Shown here one piece after another: positions 13,789 through 24,484 of a stretch of 64,000 nucleotides of DNA. Made by a program: the position numbers and the translations under genes. The number at the start of each line of letters is the position of its first letter. Positions within the stretch are counted from its first letter, which is position 1. This DNA comes from Macquaria australasica (lineage: Eukaryota; Chordata; Actinopteri; Centrarchiformes; Percichthyidae), in contig SEMN01000158.1 of NCBI GenBank assembly GCA_005408345.1, positions 434,001-498,000 of the forward strand. Reading direction: 5' to 3'. The notes under the pieces were generated by a model. The model saw only the letters and a program-made list of their open reading frames with translations, ran no database searches and was not told the origin of the DNA.

Positions 13789-13916
13789 ATGCAAATAGCT
13801 TTATGCCCACTTTATTTAAATTACTCACATTGGTTCTCAGGCTTGTCATATATTGGGAATTGCCTTAAACCCCTGAGAAAGTTCGCTAAAGATGCCCTCA
13901 CATTTGCTATGCAAAT
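13789..13916 (+). promoter_or_regulatory. Paired octamer motifs, candidate conserved element
   Basis: Two perfect ATGCAAAT octamers (POU/Oct sites) lie at 13789-13796 and 13909-13916, 120 bp apart, in the same orientation. A homeodomain-type CATTAATTA follows at about 13937-13945. The surrounding 200 bp are non-repetitive. POU octamers next to homeodomain sites are common in vertebrate developmental enhancers. Function here is inferred. Confidence 0.33.
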
Positions 13917-13944
13917 TACAACGCTGACAACAGGTCATTAATTA

Positions 13945-14023
13945 GAAGAAGAGAAATAAAAGGAGAGAGAGAGAGAAATGGGAATGGACAGAGAGAAAGT
14001 CTGAGACAGAGAGGGAGAAAACA
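13945..14023. repeat. GA-rich purine tract
   Basis: Imperfect GA/GAAA low-complexity sequence, with an almost pure GA run at about 13962-13977. Confidence 0.85.
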
Positions 14024-16313
14024 GTGAGTGAGGGAAGGTTCGCTGCTGATGACTCCTGTTTGTGGTATGCGTGACTACTGTGAATAGAGCCTGGCAGACA
14101 GGATCAAACATCAGTGGCCATCCTAAGACTAGAGCTTCAGTCCTGATATTTCCTGCTGGGAATGACTCTCTTGCTCTTTTCCGGGGGAATTCTGAAGATT
14201 CCCGAAGCTGATAAAGTGAAGAGGAGTAGGACTTTAAATGATACTGTAGGTAGCTAAAATCCCGTTTGCAGTGTCATCAACAACTGTTGGTTCATTCATA
14301 GTTTTATGTCTTGTTGTAGCTATAGTTGCTATGCATTGTATCAAATATGTTATACTGTCTTTGGTCTTCATGCTCTTCATCATCATGGTCTTCATCTCCA
14401 ATCTACAATTTGGAATCCAAGCTCTTGGTTCATGGACTGAATGAATGTCAGAATATCTGAAATCACTTGCATTGTTTTGCAAAGCATTTTATACTCTCTG
14501 CCAGAACATATGTGAATACACCCAAATTTGAGATCAAACCAAATGCACCCGCCGTCTAAGATGCCGATGCACTTTGAAAACAGGATCCACCTCTCATCTT
14601 CGAACCAGAAGAAAAGCAAAATGGCCACAAAATGTAGTATCTGAGACATTTTCATTGCTGGTCGCTTCTTCCCACTGTTATTAGCTTTAAGGGGCTCTGA
14701 GATGAGGCAGAGCCAAGGTTTAGCCATTACACTCTGTACTCCAATATGTCTCCCCTGCAGCTCCTATCACACAGTAAAAGTGATGACAGACTAACGTGTA
14801 ACCGATGGGGACGGCATACACCACTGTGATCCCAGGGTCAGCATGTCAGAAAAGATGAAAAGTGATGAAGGGGGAGAGTAATGCTTTTTATTTCTTGAGT
14901 TGAGACTACAGGTAGAAAAGAGAAGGCAGAAATCTAAGATTAAAATTTAAATAACAAGTTGTCTGTGACCCACAAGTCAATATTGGTTCGTGATTTGAAT
15001 AGTAATCTGTCTGCTTGGTTCGTTTTTTGAAAAGGGAAACGCTGCAGTGCTGAGGGTTCAGCAATAAACTGGATGGACAAAGAATATGCTTCAGACATTT
15101 AAAGGTGCACTAGGTGACTTTGCATGCTTGTATCAAGAAATTTTGAAATCCTGTAAATTTGCAAACTGAGCACAAGTCGGTGTTTGCCAAACCAAGTTTG
15201 TTCCTGTCCTGTATAAAACATTTGCATTTTGTTATGAAGTGTTATTACATGACGTTATGTGTAATTACAAATGTGACTCAGTGGTGTCTGTACCTGCCCT
15301 GAACCTGCAGCCTCTAAAGAGCTCTGGATTACTGGTATCCTTGTTTGAGGTTTTGTGTTGCCGCCAGAACATAAAAATGATAATGTCTGTTATGCCTGAA
15401 GAAGCCACACAGAAATCAAGACTTCATACACCACAAACTGAACAAATCTATCAGATGGTCAGAGGCTGAACTGCACCAACACACCATGTTTTCTTAAACT
15501 TGCTTTGGTACTGAGGCCTTATTTAATTTGGCTAGTTTAGGGTTTCAAATTTGTCTTGCATTTTTCTTAAATTTTTCTTGCTCATTCTTTCTTCGACTTC
15601 CAGGATGTTGGGGATGATTGGCTCACTGAAACCATAGCAGCCCCAAACAGTCTCCAAGTCTCCGATGAGACAACTCTACGACTACAACTCTTTCTGGAGA
15701 AATGTAAAGTCATCTACATACAGTGCTGCGTCCGCTGCTGTCTTTCAGACTCTCACCACTAATGATAGTGGTGCTTCCCACTTTTATAATTGTGTTTGCA
15801 TTCAAATTACAGCTTGCGTGCCACTACAGCATTGGATCATCGTTTCTAACTCGCTCCAGGGAGCAGCGGGAAACCACACGTTCTGGGGAAATGTTATACA
15901 CAAACATATCAATTTGGGATTAAATATAAATATTTGGATACGCCTTTGCCTTTTATTTTTCACTTAATTTTTGTGTGGCATCTACCATTTTCCATTTAAG
16001 ATGTCAGCCACAGATTACCAGCTGCAGTAAATGTCTAAACCCATTTTGGTTGCATTGTTTGGAGTTCAGCACCACACCATGGCACAGTTGTTTCCATGAA
16101 CATGAGTTGAAGAGATTGCTTTAAAGTACTGCCTATAGACTCTGTGACCAAGCATGTCACAAAAACAAAACATCAAAACTCAGTGTTAGAGAGTAGCATC
16201 TCTCTGTACTCATCTAGTTTAATAGTTGTAGAGAATTTAAAGCCTGTGCATGTTTAGTATCATTCTATGCTGTATTAAGTGGCTTTACATGATGTTGTAA
16301 ATAAGAGCAGGAC
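14024..16313. other. Unique DNA, no gene
   Basis: Frames of 60-111 codons occur on both strands without protein similarity. The phrase TTAAAGGTGCACTAGGTGAC at about 15099 resembles the start of common fish repeats that begin TTAAAGGTGCA, but the rest could not be matched. The stretch at about 15600-15960 reads like it could be a repeat, unproven. Confidence 0.45.
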
Positions 16314-16566
16314 CCTCTTAACAAATGAGATATAACATGTAAATTAGTGAGCTTTAAAGGTGCTGATAGGTGGTTTATTTTTCTTTACGTTTGGACAGAG
16401 CCAGTCTAGCTGTTTCCTCCTGCTTCCAGTCTTTATGCTAAGCTAAAATAACTGTCTCCTGGCTGTAGCTTCACATTTAGCGGACAGATATGAGAGTGGT
16501 ATCAATCTTCTTATCCAACGCTCGGCAAGAAAGTGAATTTCCCAAAATGTCGCACTATTCCTTTAA
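16314..16566 (+). mobile_element. PR-3 repeat copy
   Basis: Starts AACAAATGAGATATAACATG, passes through TTAGTGAGCTTTAAAGGTGC, AGCCAGTCTAGCTGTTTCC, AGTCTTTATGCTAAGCTAA and GATATGAGAGTGGTATC, and ends AATGTCGCACTATTCCTTTA. I recognise this as one of the most frequent percomorph repeats. Its left half also occurs at 41146-41345. No coding capacity. Confidence 0.85.
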
Positions 16567-16790
16567 CCTTCCTCTGCTGGAGCGTAAACTGCTCCACTGA
16601 AGAGAAATGGTTTTAAATAGTTATGAGACAGGAGACAATAGCTTGCTAACTGACAGCAAGCTAGACCAACTAGGGCCAGCAATTTCCCCGCTGGCTAGCA
16701 TGTTAGCGGTTAGCCTACGTCACCAACCTTCCTATTTCACACGGATGCAAGGGTGTGACACTTTCTGGTGTTACCTTTATCAATGAGTTT
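16567..16790 (+). mobile_element. PR-6 repeat copy
   Basis: Follows PR-3 directly. It carries TAGCTTGCTAACTGACAG, CTGGCTAGCATGTTAGCGG and GGTGTGACACTTTCTGGTG. The block at 24165-24340 shares the AACTGACAGTTAGCAAGC and CACTGTCACCAATCTT phrases. Recognised as a common percomorph sequence, class unknown. Confidence 0.65.
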
Positions 16791-18079
16791 TACGTCTATG
16801 GTGCTGAATCCGAAATGCTTCCACACATTACATTCCACTTCTCAGATGTTTTGGTGTTATGATTATCTAAATGATCAGCACAGCTTGCTAGTTCACTCCA
16901 TGTTTCATTAATAAAGAGAACAGCAAGGCCTAGTTTACTGAGTTACTGAACATTCAATGGATCAGATACACTTATATACTGTGAAATTAGATTTTGGTCA
17001 GATCATTACAGATGGAATATGGTGTGTTACAGCGCTAACCTCTAGTGACCAAAGTTTGGATATTTAATTTAAAGTGAAGTGGTAATGGGTCACTTTTCCC
17101 TGTTGCAGATCTACATTGTGATTAAAGATGATAAGGCCTATCAAGAGCAAAGTTTCAATGTCATTCAGACTTTTTTTTCTCTTCATCTCCCCTTTTTCTT
17201 CTCTCTCTTTCTATTATTATATTTTGCTCTACTCCCTCACTATATACCCATCTCTCCCTCTATCTTTAATTCTTGCAGAACTGGCCATGTGTGTGTGACT
17301 GTTTCTCAGCAGATCAAAGGGGTAGTCACCCACTCAGAGGAAACATTGTTCATGTCGCTGATACCGTGCCGTCAGCCTATTTGCAGCATGTTCTCAATAA
17401 CAGGAAGCCAGGAGAAATGAGTTCTCCCATAATTACGTCGGGCTTGTTTTTCCCTTCCTCCCCATATAGTATTCTCGGGGTAAACTAGTGCCGAGATCAA
17501 AGGCTGGAATGTTGAATCTTGATCTTGTATCAGAGGGGGCTTCCAGAGCACAGCAGCACTAGTTTAATAAACCCTAATACCACTTCATACATGGGGCCAT
17601 CCACTCTGTATGTATCCAGAGCTGGAATCTGCTTATGGATAGGAGGACTGGTTTGGACTGCACAACCTTTGACCAGTGTAGATGCAACTGTAGGGCAATT
17701 CAGAACTGGATGCAATGAGGAATACGCTGTGAGACGCTGTTGTCAAGGCGAAATCGTGCTTGTGATGGCATTGACCAATGATGTAATGTGGTGTGACGTT
17801 ACGCAGCTTTACCGGCGTGTGTTGCAGTTTGCAGAACTTGTTTTATAGAGGTTCTGTTATAAACTCTGTCCTGTTGGAGACAACAGAAGCACCTTAGCAG
17901 CACAGAGCAAGACCTTGATGAATATTTCAGTTTCTTACAACCTGGTCTTATTGTTGTAGTTTTGGCCGATAAATATATAGACACTTCAGAGATAGTGGAC
18001 TTCAGTGCTCCATTGGAAATGGTTTTACAATGGAGACAAATTGGGCCTTGGAAGTACACTCGCTGACCCCTGTTAGGGT
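16791..18079. other. Mostly unique DNA
   Basis: A pyrimidine-rich stretch lies at about 17168-17225. At about 17490 the phrase GAGATCAAAGGCTGGAATGT joins a TCF/LEF-like and a TEAD-like site in non-repetitive DNA. No coding exon is supported. The last part (about 17900-18079) may belong to the LINE that follows but is too diverged to tell. Confidence 0.45.
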
Positions 18080-18610
18080 TTGGAATATCAGGCGTGTACA
18101 AGGAACCCTGGGCCAAAAGTTGATGTGCATTTCAATCAAATGAGAGCTCTGGAGCTGCCAAGTGATCACCGTCTGATGCGGAGTTGGATCAGACTTAACT
18201 GGAGGTTGCCAGACTCAGTAGACCCAAGTGTGTTAATCTTACGCCTCTGTTTTCACCTCTGAGCAAACGTGTCTTGTGTTTTAGAGGGATGTTGGGGACA
18301 TGATGTCAGAGTGGACCCTGTTCAAAAACTTCCATCATGAAAACAGCTGCACGGATCTGTGGCCAGAAGGTGGTCATTGCTTGTCGTGGCAGCAACCCAA
18401 GAACCTGGTGGTGGGCTCTAGCAGCGAGGGAAGCTGCCATGCTGAAGAAAGAGATCTTCCGAACGTAGTTGGAATGAGTGAGTCCAGGCTGAGCGCAGAG
18501 GTGCTGGCAGGCCAGAATTATACAGATGTGGTACTTGCAGAAGTGAAAGCAAAGAGTACGAGGAATTTAGAGAGACAGAAGGATGACTTTCACTGTGGTA
18601 GTTAGAAACC
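18080..18610 (+). mobile_element. Broken LINE ORF2 fragment (endonuclease end and linker)
   Basis: A diverged internal piece of a non-LTR retrotransposon. In one frame it reads QMRALELPSDHRLMRSWIR (about 18137-18193), and the SDH at 18161-18169 matches the conserved C-terminal Asp-His motif of the AP-type endonuclease. In a second frame (18300 on) it reads MMSEWTLFK. In a third (18349-18465) it reads ARICGQKVVIACRGSNPR, followed by a tryptophan run and LKKEIFR, then a TAG at 18466. This order matches the endonuclease-to-reverse-transcriptase linker of abundant fish LINEs. Three frames in 0.4 kb mean several frameshifts, so it is dead. No reverse transcriptase or 3' tail follows. The exact clade (Rex, L2 or other) is not determined. 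Confidence 0.82.
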
Positions 18611-19604
18611 TTCTCAGTGGCAAGATCAGAAGGGTGGATTACATTCATCCATATAAAAAAGGCTTCTTGGTTGGACTCTGGTAGCCGGTTTCATTTTGGA
18701 TCTGGTTCCCGGTTTGCTCCGATGCTAACAAATGTCTTATCAAACCTTTTACCTCTCCTCTTGCTCTTTTTTTCTTATAAGCAAAGAACAGCATACAAAA
18801 CATTCAGGCAGCAGGCTTCTTATTTTTAACTGGCCTTGACCGACACTTAAAATGACAAATTCAAAATCAGCTGGAGCGAATTAATATTAATTCCGTAATG
18901 GTCAAAATGAAACTTTGGCTGTTGTCTGCCTTATATAATTAGTGCAAGCACATTAGGCAAATGTTAAAACTAATTAGGTTTGATAAGGCACTTGAAAGTA
19001 GTCAGATTCGATACCGATATTTGATAACATATTGAACCCTAACCCTACTTTTGATACTGTTGGCTGTTGTGGTTCACACATCTCTCCAGTGTTGAATGTT
19101 TTTTTGGGAAATATCTTGGATTTGCAGAGAGAGCTGGTGGTACCCATTTCATTGTAGAAATGCCTCTAAATGCGGATTTCATTCAGGTCACTAAAAAGGC
19201 CCCATGTTTTGCACAAAGCAAATAATATCTGAAGTAATGCTTTTTCTATTATGAGACTGTCCTCAGCAGAAAAACAACAGCATTAGCCAAAACTCTGAAA
19301 CAGCCTATGTTTATGTGTCTTGAGCTCTTATAGTATGCAAATAGTGGCTATCTTCGGTAGCAATGGGAGAAGGTTGCTTGTTGTTGTTAGGAGGTCATGG
19401 TGGATGGCTGGAAGGGTGTGACTCCGACACGGGCAGTTTGCATCCTACCAACAGTCAACATTGTTTTCTCTTAACCATGATGGTGATGTGTTTTTTCTAA
19501 CCTTAACCATGATAATGCTCTTTCCTTAACGGTAACCATGTATTTTATTAGTTGCCCAAAGTTTATCCATAAATTGAAGAGTAAAAAACGGACTCTGGTG
19601 CCAG
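18611..19604. other. Mixed unique and repeat-like DNA
   Basis: The stretch at about 19370-19540 holds ACACGGGCAGTTTGCATCCT, AACCATGATGGTGATGTG and several CTAACCTTAACC steps, a pattern I associate with a dispersed fish repeat. No gene. Confidence 0.4.
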
Positions 19605-20260
19605 CAAGCATTTCAAGATTCAAGATTCATGATTCAAGAGTCATTATTGTCATTATGCTCACACATAACAAAATTGTGTTTGAGACTCTCAGCTTTAAAG
19701 GTACAAGCAAAATAGCTGCATTAGTACCGTCAAGAGCAGAATATAAACAAGTCAATTATATACACATTAAACTTTTAAATATAAATATGAAATAGAATGT
19801 AAACTCTAAACATGTACATTGTTATATGAAATAAATAAACAGAAAAATAGCAGCAGCAGAGTGGATTTACACTGGGGTGTAGATATAAGTGAAGTAAAGT
19901 GCGGCAGTGTAAGACAGTCACAGAGTTTGTGGATTCAATGTCTTTTTACAGAGAGCTAATGTCTGTGTGAGAGTCGGGGGGGGGGGGGGGGGGGAGCAGC
20001 GAGTGAGTATGTGGCTGTGGAGGAAGGTTGCATGTGTGTGTGTGACTGCGAGGGAGTGGGGGGTGGAGGGGTGATGGCTTTCACAGCTCTGGGGAAGAAG
20101 CTGTTTTTGAGTCTGGTTGTGCTGGTTTTCATGTTTCTGTACCGCTTTCCTGAAGGAAGAGGTACAAACAGACCATTTTCTGGGTGGGTGGGATCCGCCG
20201 CGATGCGCGATGCCGCGATGCTCGAGGTCATGTTCATGGTCAAAGTCACAACATTTTTAC
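19605..20260 (-). mobile_element. 3' end of a LINE, minus strand (ORF2 C-terminus, UTR, tail)
   Basis: On the minus strand 20156-20076 encodes PSGKRYRNMKTSTTRLKNSF followed by FPRAVKA. This is the characteristic C-terminal region, after the reverse transcriptase, of abundant fish LINE ORF2 proteins. The frame then runs into a Pro-rich stretch created by the G tract at 19976-19994. The rest is a 3' UTR that ends at about 19610-19640 in repeated AATCTTGAATCTTGAA-type units, the short tandem tail such LINEs use in place of poly-A. It is 5'-truncated near 20260, the usual outcome of target-primed reverse transcription. Not the same copy as 18080-18610, which is on the other strand. Confidence 0.82.
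19976..19994. repeat. 19-bp poly-G tract inside the LINE 3' region
   Basis: Nineteen consecutive G on the plus strand, an unusually long homopurine G run and a likely sequencing or assembly weak spot. It falls in the minus-strand LINE just after the conserved C-terminal motif. Confidence 0.95.
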
Positions 20261-20680
20261 TGAATATTACAGCAAAGATGTTGTACTAGCTGTAAGCTTT
20301 TTTTCCCATTGACTTCATTGTTATCAGAATAACACAGTCAAATACACCAATAACACACAACATGCTCAAGCAGAGAGACAAACACGACCCAGGGCCTTTC
20401 TGACTATATCGCTGTTTCAAATTTGCTGAGCACACACAAATTCAAGGCTTGTCTGTGCCACGTCTGCTCTCCGTTATGCATGTGTTCTCCCCTCTCTCAC
20501 ATTCGAGTCTTTATACGCTGATTATATAATACAGGGTAAGCGGCTCATTAGGACCCTGATTACCAGTCTTTGAACAGGCGTGCTGTGCTGCCATGCGGAG
20601 CCGGGCAGACGATTCACTTCAGGCAGACAAAGAGAGTGTGAAGCCTCTGTGTCTGCTAACAGGCCACACAGGGAGTTTTT

Positions 20681-20700
20681 TTTATTTATTTATTTATTTT
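20681..20700. repeat. TTTA tetranucleotide repeat
   Basis: About five units of TTTA/ATTT within an AT-rich patch. Confidence 0.9.
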
Positions 20701-20869
20701 TTACAAATAAAGGATATATGGGGTTTATTGATATTGGACATTATTAAAACTTGGATATCTGTTATTTGATTTAGAAAACTGATTAGATAATCATTGGGTA
20801 ATCAGTTAATGCCTAATTGGTTTTAGGGATGCTAATTTCTTGAGATCCCATACTAGGATTCATGAGTGT

Positions 20870-20920
20870 TTCTTCTTCTTCTTCTTCTTCTTCTTCTTCT
20901 TCTTCTTCTTCTTCTTCTTC
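20870..20920. repeat. TTC trinucleotide microsatellite (17 units)
   Basis: A pure run of 17 TTC units (GAA on the other strand). The purine/pyrimidine asymmetry is of the kind that can form triplex DNA. Confidence 0.97.
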
Positions 20921-22159
20921 TGTGTTTTGGTGTCTAACGATGATCTAAATTATTCTTATTTTTTTGTCAGTTTGTCAAGAATTATATTTTGGGGGCAGAT
21001 GTGCTTTTATGATGATACGTCAGGCTTCTTTTGGTTTTGAATTATTTCCAAAAATAGAAAGCAAATTTATTTTAAAAATACCATTTGCAGTGCCAAAACG
21101 TCATAGTTTAGCTGCTTATTGTTTTCTTTTACTTACTTAAAGGAAATCTAGTGCATATTCAGCAACTTTTGACAAATTTCTTCTTCATTTTCTACATCTC
21201 TAAAGCATTTTCTGATCTGTCAGTGAGTGTGAGTGTCTTCCTGCATCAGGAAACACACCAGCTTTTGGGTGCACAGGACCATAAAATCTGTATAAACTAA
21301 TCTGCTCCTTTAAAAACAAAACATCTGTGTATTTCTCCTTAAACATTGTTAAAAACTACACCAATAACGTGTATATATATGCATGTCTATGTATACTCTA
21401 TATATGACTATATTTTACAGTATGTGAACAACCAGCTTTGCCTGAGTATACTTATGTGTGTCTGTGCAGCACATGTGTGTTTAGTATGTTTATGCGTGTT
21501 TCCAGCTGAGTGGAGGGTTATTAGGAGCTACTGGAGGAAGCTATTAACAGGTGCCACAGGCTTGACAAGTGCTACAGGCTGAGTACTTCACATTAGAGCG
21601 TCTGTGCGTGGAGACGGATCAGTCTCGTCCGTCTAAGGCTGTGAGGAGTCTGTCTCTGGGGTGGGGGGGAGTGCACTTGGTGTGTCGGCCCTTGAAGAGA
21701 AGAGGGGAGCTGACAGGCCGATCACTGCCTCTTCACCTCCTGACCCCCTAAAGGTCTGAGAGGCTCTGCTGATAGCTCTGTGTGTGCAGATGCTTGTACT
21801 TAAGAGTGTAGAGATAATCCAAAAAATCCATTAAGTGTTTGTCTAATGCGTGCGTGCGTGTGTGTGTGTGTGAGCTGACCTGACCTTGTTCCCACTCTGC
21901 TCTGAGAGACCCAACATGCAGTTTCTATCAGCAGAGACTGAACAGATCCTTAATAACCCTCTCTTATGTTGACAGAATTAAATAGTTGAATCTGATAAAT
22001 CATGTCTGGAAATTTTGACATCAATTATTAGTAAGACCGTGTTTGATAAATATAGTCTACATTGAAAAGTCCATTAATGAATGTACTATTCTATCAAACA
22101 CAGCTCAGGAATAGTTTTTGGTTGCACAGTAAGTCTGTATCAGTGAGCATTTTACCGAT

Positions 22160-22301
22160 CAGTTCTGGAGCTTTCAGACACATCAATCTTCGTCTGCAGA
22201 TGGAGTTTGCACAGTTGTCATATAAATGTATTGATATTTTTTTTATGAACTTATTGTCTGCAGGTGAAGATAATGTGATATGTTTGAAAGCTCCAGAACA
22301 G
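22160..22301. repeat. Inverted repeat / foldback structure
   Basis: The left arm 22160-22199 and right arm 22258-22301 are imperfect inverted copies of about 40 bp. The outer 14-15 bases (AGTTCTGGAGCTTTC against GAAAGCTCCAGAACA) pair completely, and the inner parts (TCTTCGTCTGCAG against CTGCAGGTGAAGA) pair with few mismatches. The loop is 58 bp. The outer part of the arms may be the ends of a small foldback or MITE-type element. The loop is too large for a typical microRNA precursor. Confidence 0.75.
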
Positions 22302-22452
22302 ATACTAAGTGGGCCTTGAGGCAAGATTGTTTCGTCAATTGAGACTCGTTTATGTGAATGTTGACTTGAAAGTTTCTTGCTTTCATGTCAAGTTACACTT
22401 AGTCAAGTCTTACAGCAGTCATGTCAAATCTCAAGTCTTTATTTTGTGACTT

Positions 22453-22735
22453 AAAGGGAAACTCCGGTATTTTTAAACGTGGGCCCTTATTTTTCAAATT
22501 TTGGGGTCAAAATGACTAATACTTACCAAAAGTTTTGGAACTGATCCTGTAGATCGCCTTTGCTGGCATCCGCGAACGGGCTGCAATGGCTGCAACGTAA
22601 TCCTTGAAGGCAATTGCGCCTGTGAAAAGTATGTCCACTAAAGTGCTTGTTTTTGCCACTGACAGGCTCAGACTGTTATTTTAAGTGTCTGACAACATTT
22701 TGGAAAGGATCCCTGCAGAGACAGTAAGAGTATAA
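22453..22735 (+). mobile_element. PR-5 repeat copy
   Basis: Begins TTAAAGGGAAACTCCGGTAT, continues TTGGGGTCAAAATGACTAAT and GGGCTGCAATGGCTGCAACG, and ends near AACATTTTGGAAAGGATCCC. I recognise this pattern as a dispersed percomorph repeat. Only one copy is in the window. No ORF. Confidence 0.6.
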
Positions 22736-24164
22736 CTAGAGTCCAAGTTTAATATCTGAAGGCAAAGGTGTGATTTTTGCAGGGATATTCTGTTGTGTTA
22801 GACTGCATTAGACTTCACAGTTGTACCTAATACAGTGGTAACTTATTTGTACATGGGAACTGCTGAGCCACTCTGGTTCCCATGTACTAGTCATCATGTA
22901 ACTCTGCTGGTCATGCTTTACAAAATTCCTCAGCATGTTTGTTTTCCATGTCTTATGGAGTTGAAATCACAGAAACAGAAGCCCTGGAATGAGATCAGAG
23001 CCTTGATAATACATTTATTTTTACTCCCACGGCCGCACGCTTTTGATCCCACTAAGAGTTTTATGTAAGAACACAGTTTACCTTTGATTCAACTTTAATA
23101 TTGTCATCAGAGCGATTTTAATACCTCAAATCTGTGATTAAACACATTCACAAGTCTCAAAGGTGACATTGCTTCTCTTTGAAATCATTCACGCCTCCGT
23201 GCGTCATTGAAGCACTTAATGGCCTATCCAAGCACTGAACTGGGAGAGGGACAGGGAGGAGAATGGACCTGTTGTGCAGCTGACCGGCATGGGAGAGAGA
23301 ACAGACACAAGTAAAAGAAAGTGAGAAGAAGCGAGAGGAGTGATGGGTGGTGAGAAGATCCACTGAGCGGTCTTTCTCTCAAATATGAGAATAGGGATTA
23401 GAAAGTGAATAGTGATTACCTCCACGTTGACCTGCCAGCCACTGTAATCAAGGACAGTGTGAGTGATGCCATGATTGGCCAAAAGGAAGAGGCCAGTGAC
23501 AGTAATCCTTGGGAAAATGTGGACCACAATGACAGGTTAGAGGCTTAGAGACGACGGCAGCGGCTCCATCACTTTTCAGAGCAGAGGAAAAAACAGGGTA
23601 GATGTTGGAGAGGAGAGGAAATAAAGGGCAATTTCCTCTTTCTTTCAACACTTTTAAACCTTTTTAGGAATCTTCAAAAGAGGCCGTGAGGTCATGTCAA
23701 CCACTATGAAGCAGAAGAAAGAGAGAGAGAGAGGAAGGAAAAAACTCACAAGTAACAAAACTTACAAAGGTCACTTCAATACAGACGGCAGAATGAAATA
23801 CCACAGTATAATATTATGATAATGGGATCAGACCATGCAGCTGCTAATTCCTCTGACCACCGACATGATTAACTAATTTCTGTTGTGGTAATGCCAAGCT
23901 AACCACCTGCCCCCATACATAGTTTTTGCTTCAGTCTTTGCAAAGCTTCCATTAAAACCTTTCATTGCATCAGGTGGAGATGGATACTTGTGTTCAGGTT
24001 CATTTACTTTTCTGGAAATTGGGCTCGCACCAGCATTTAAAACGGCAGAATTTCGCTGCTACATCTATGCTTTTCAACGAAATAGCCGTGTTTAGCAGAT
24101 TCACATGTGGGGGTGAACTTTAGTGAACAAGCAAATCGTCCTGACAGCGCTGACCTTTGAGGGA
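22736..24164. other. Unique DNA with a motif cluster
   Basis: No gene established. Contains a GA-rich patch at about 23715-23745 and the TAATC cluster at 23395-23508, listed separately. Confidence 0.5.
23395..23508. promoter_or_regulatory. Homotypic TAATC/GATTA cluster, candidate enhancer
   Basis: In 114 bp there are GGATTA (23395-23400), GATTA (23414-23418), TAATC (23445-23449), GATTGG (23473-23478) and TAATCC (23503-23508). GGATTA/TAATCC is the core bound by K50 homeodomains such as OTX, PITX and CRX. Clustering in unique DNA suggests a cis-regulatory module. An alternative reading: on the minus strand 23507-23420 is an 88-nt open stretch between a TTTTCCCAAG acceptor and a GAG/GTAATC donor. 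That peptide matches nothing I know. Confidence 0.33.
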
Positions 24165-24340
24165 ATGGAGGGAACAAAAACAGAGGAAGCTATCATAGCC
24201 TATTAACTGACAGTTAGCAAGCTACGTAGCTCAAAGAGCTACTGTGACAAGCATGTCCCCAGCTGGCTAAAGGTTAGCTTGCCAGCTACAGTAGTTTGGT
24301 AACTAGCCCCGTATGAAATCACACTGTCACCAATCTTCTA
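24165..24340 (+). mobile_element. PR-6 repeat copy 2, degraded
   Basis: Shares AACTGACAGTTAGCAAGC, CAGCTGGCTAAAGGTTAGC and CACTGTCACCAATCTT with the block at 16567-16790. Diverged, no ORF. Confidence 0.55.
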
Positions 24341-24440
24341 ACTTTTACTCTCCTTATAGCTATGTTTTGGTCTCCACAAACTCCTGAGAAAATATCTTGC
24401 TCTTTAGCTGCTAGATGCTCCACCATGTTCAGCTAATCGC
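24341..24440 (+). mobile_element. PR-1 repeat fragment
   Basis: Carries CTATGTTTTGGTCTCC, AACTCCTGAGAAAATATC and TTTAGCTGCTAGATGCTCC, the central part of PR-1. It directly adjoins the PR-6 copy. Confidence 0.75.
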
Positions 24441-24465
24441 TAACAGGTAGGGTAGAGCTAGGAGG

Positions 24466-24484
24466 TTTTTTTTTTTTTTTTTTT
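24466..24484. repeat. Poly-T tract (19 bp)
   Basis: Nineteen consecutive T, just after the PR-1 fragment. Confidence 0.95.

Larger units (their letters stand above)
20261..22159. other. Unique DNA with simple repeats
   Basis: The section 20340-20660 is non-repetitive and includes GGCTCATTAGGACCCTGATT, a pair of homeodomain-like cores. Simple repeats at 20681-20700 and 20870-20920 are listed separately, and a short TG run is near 21855. No exon recognised. Confidence 0.5.
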
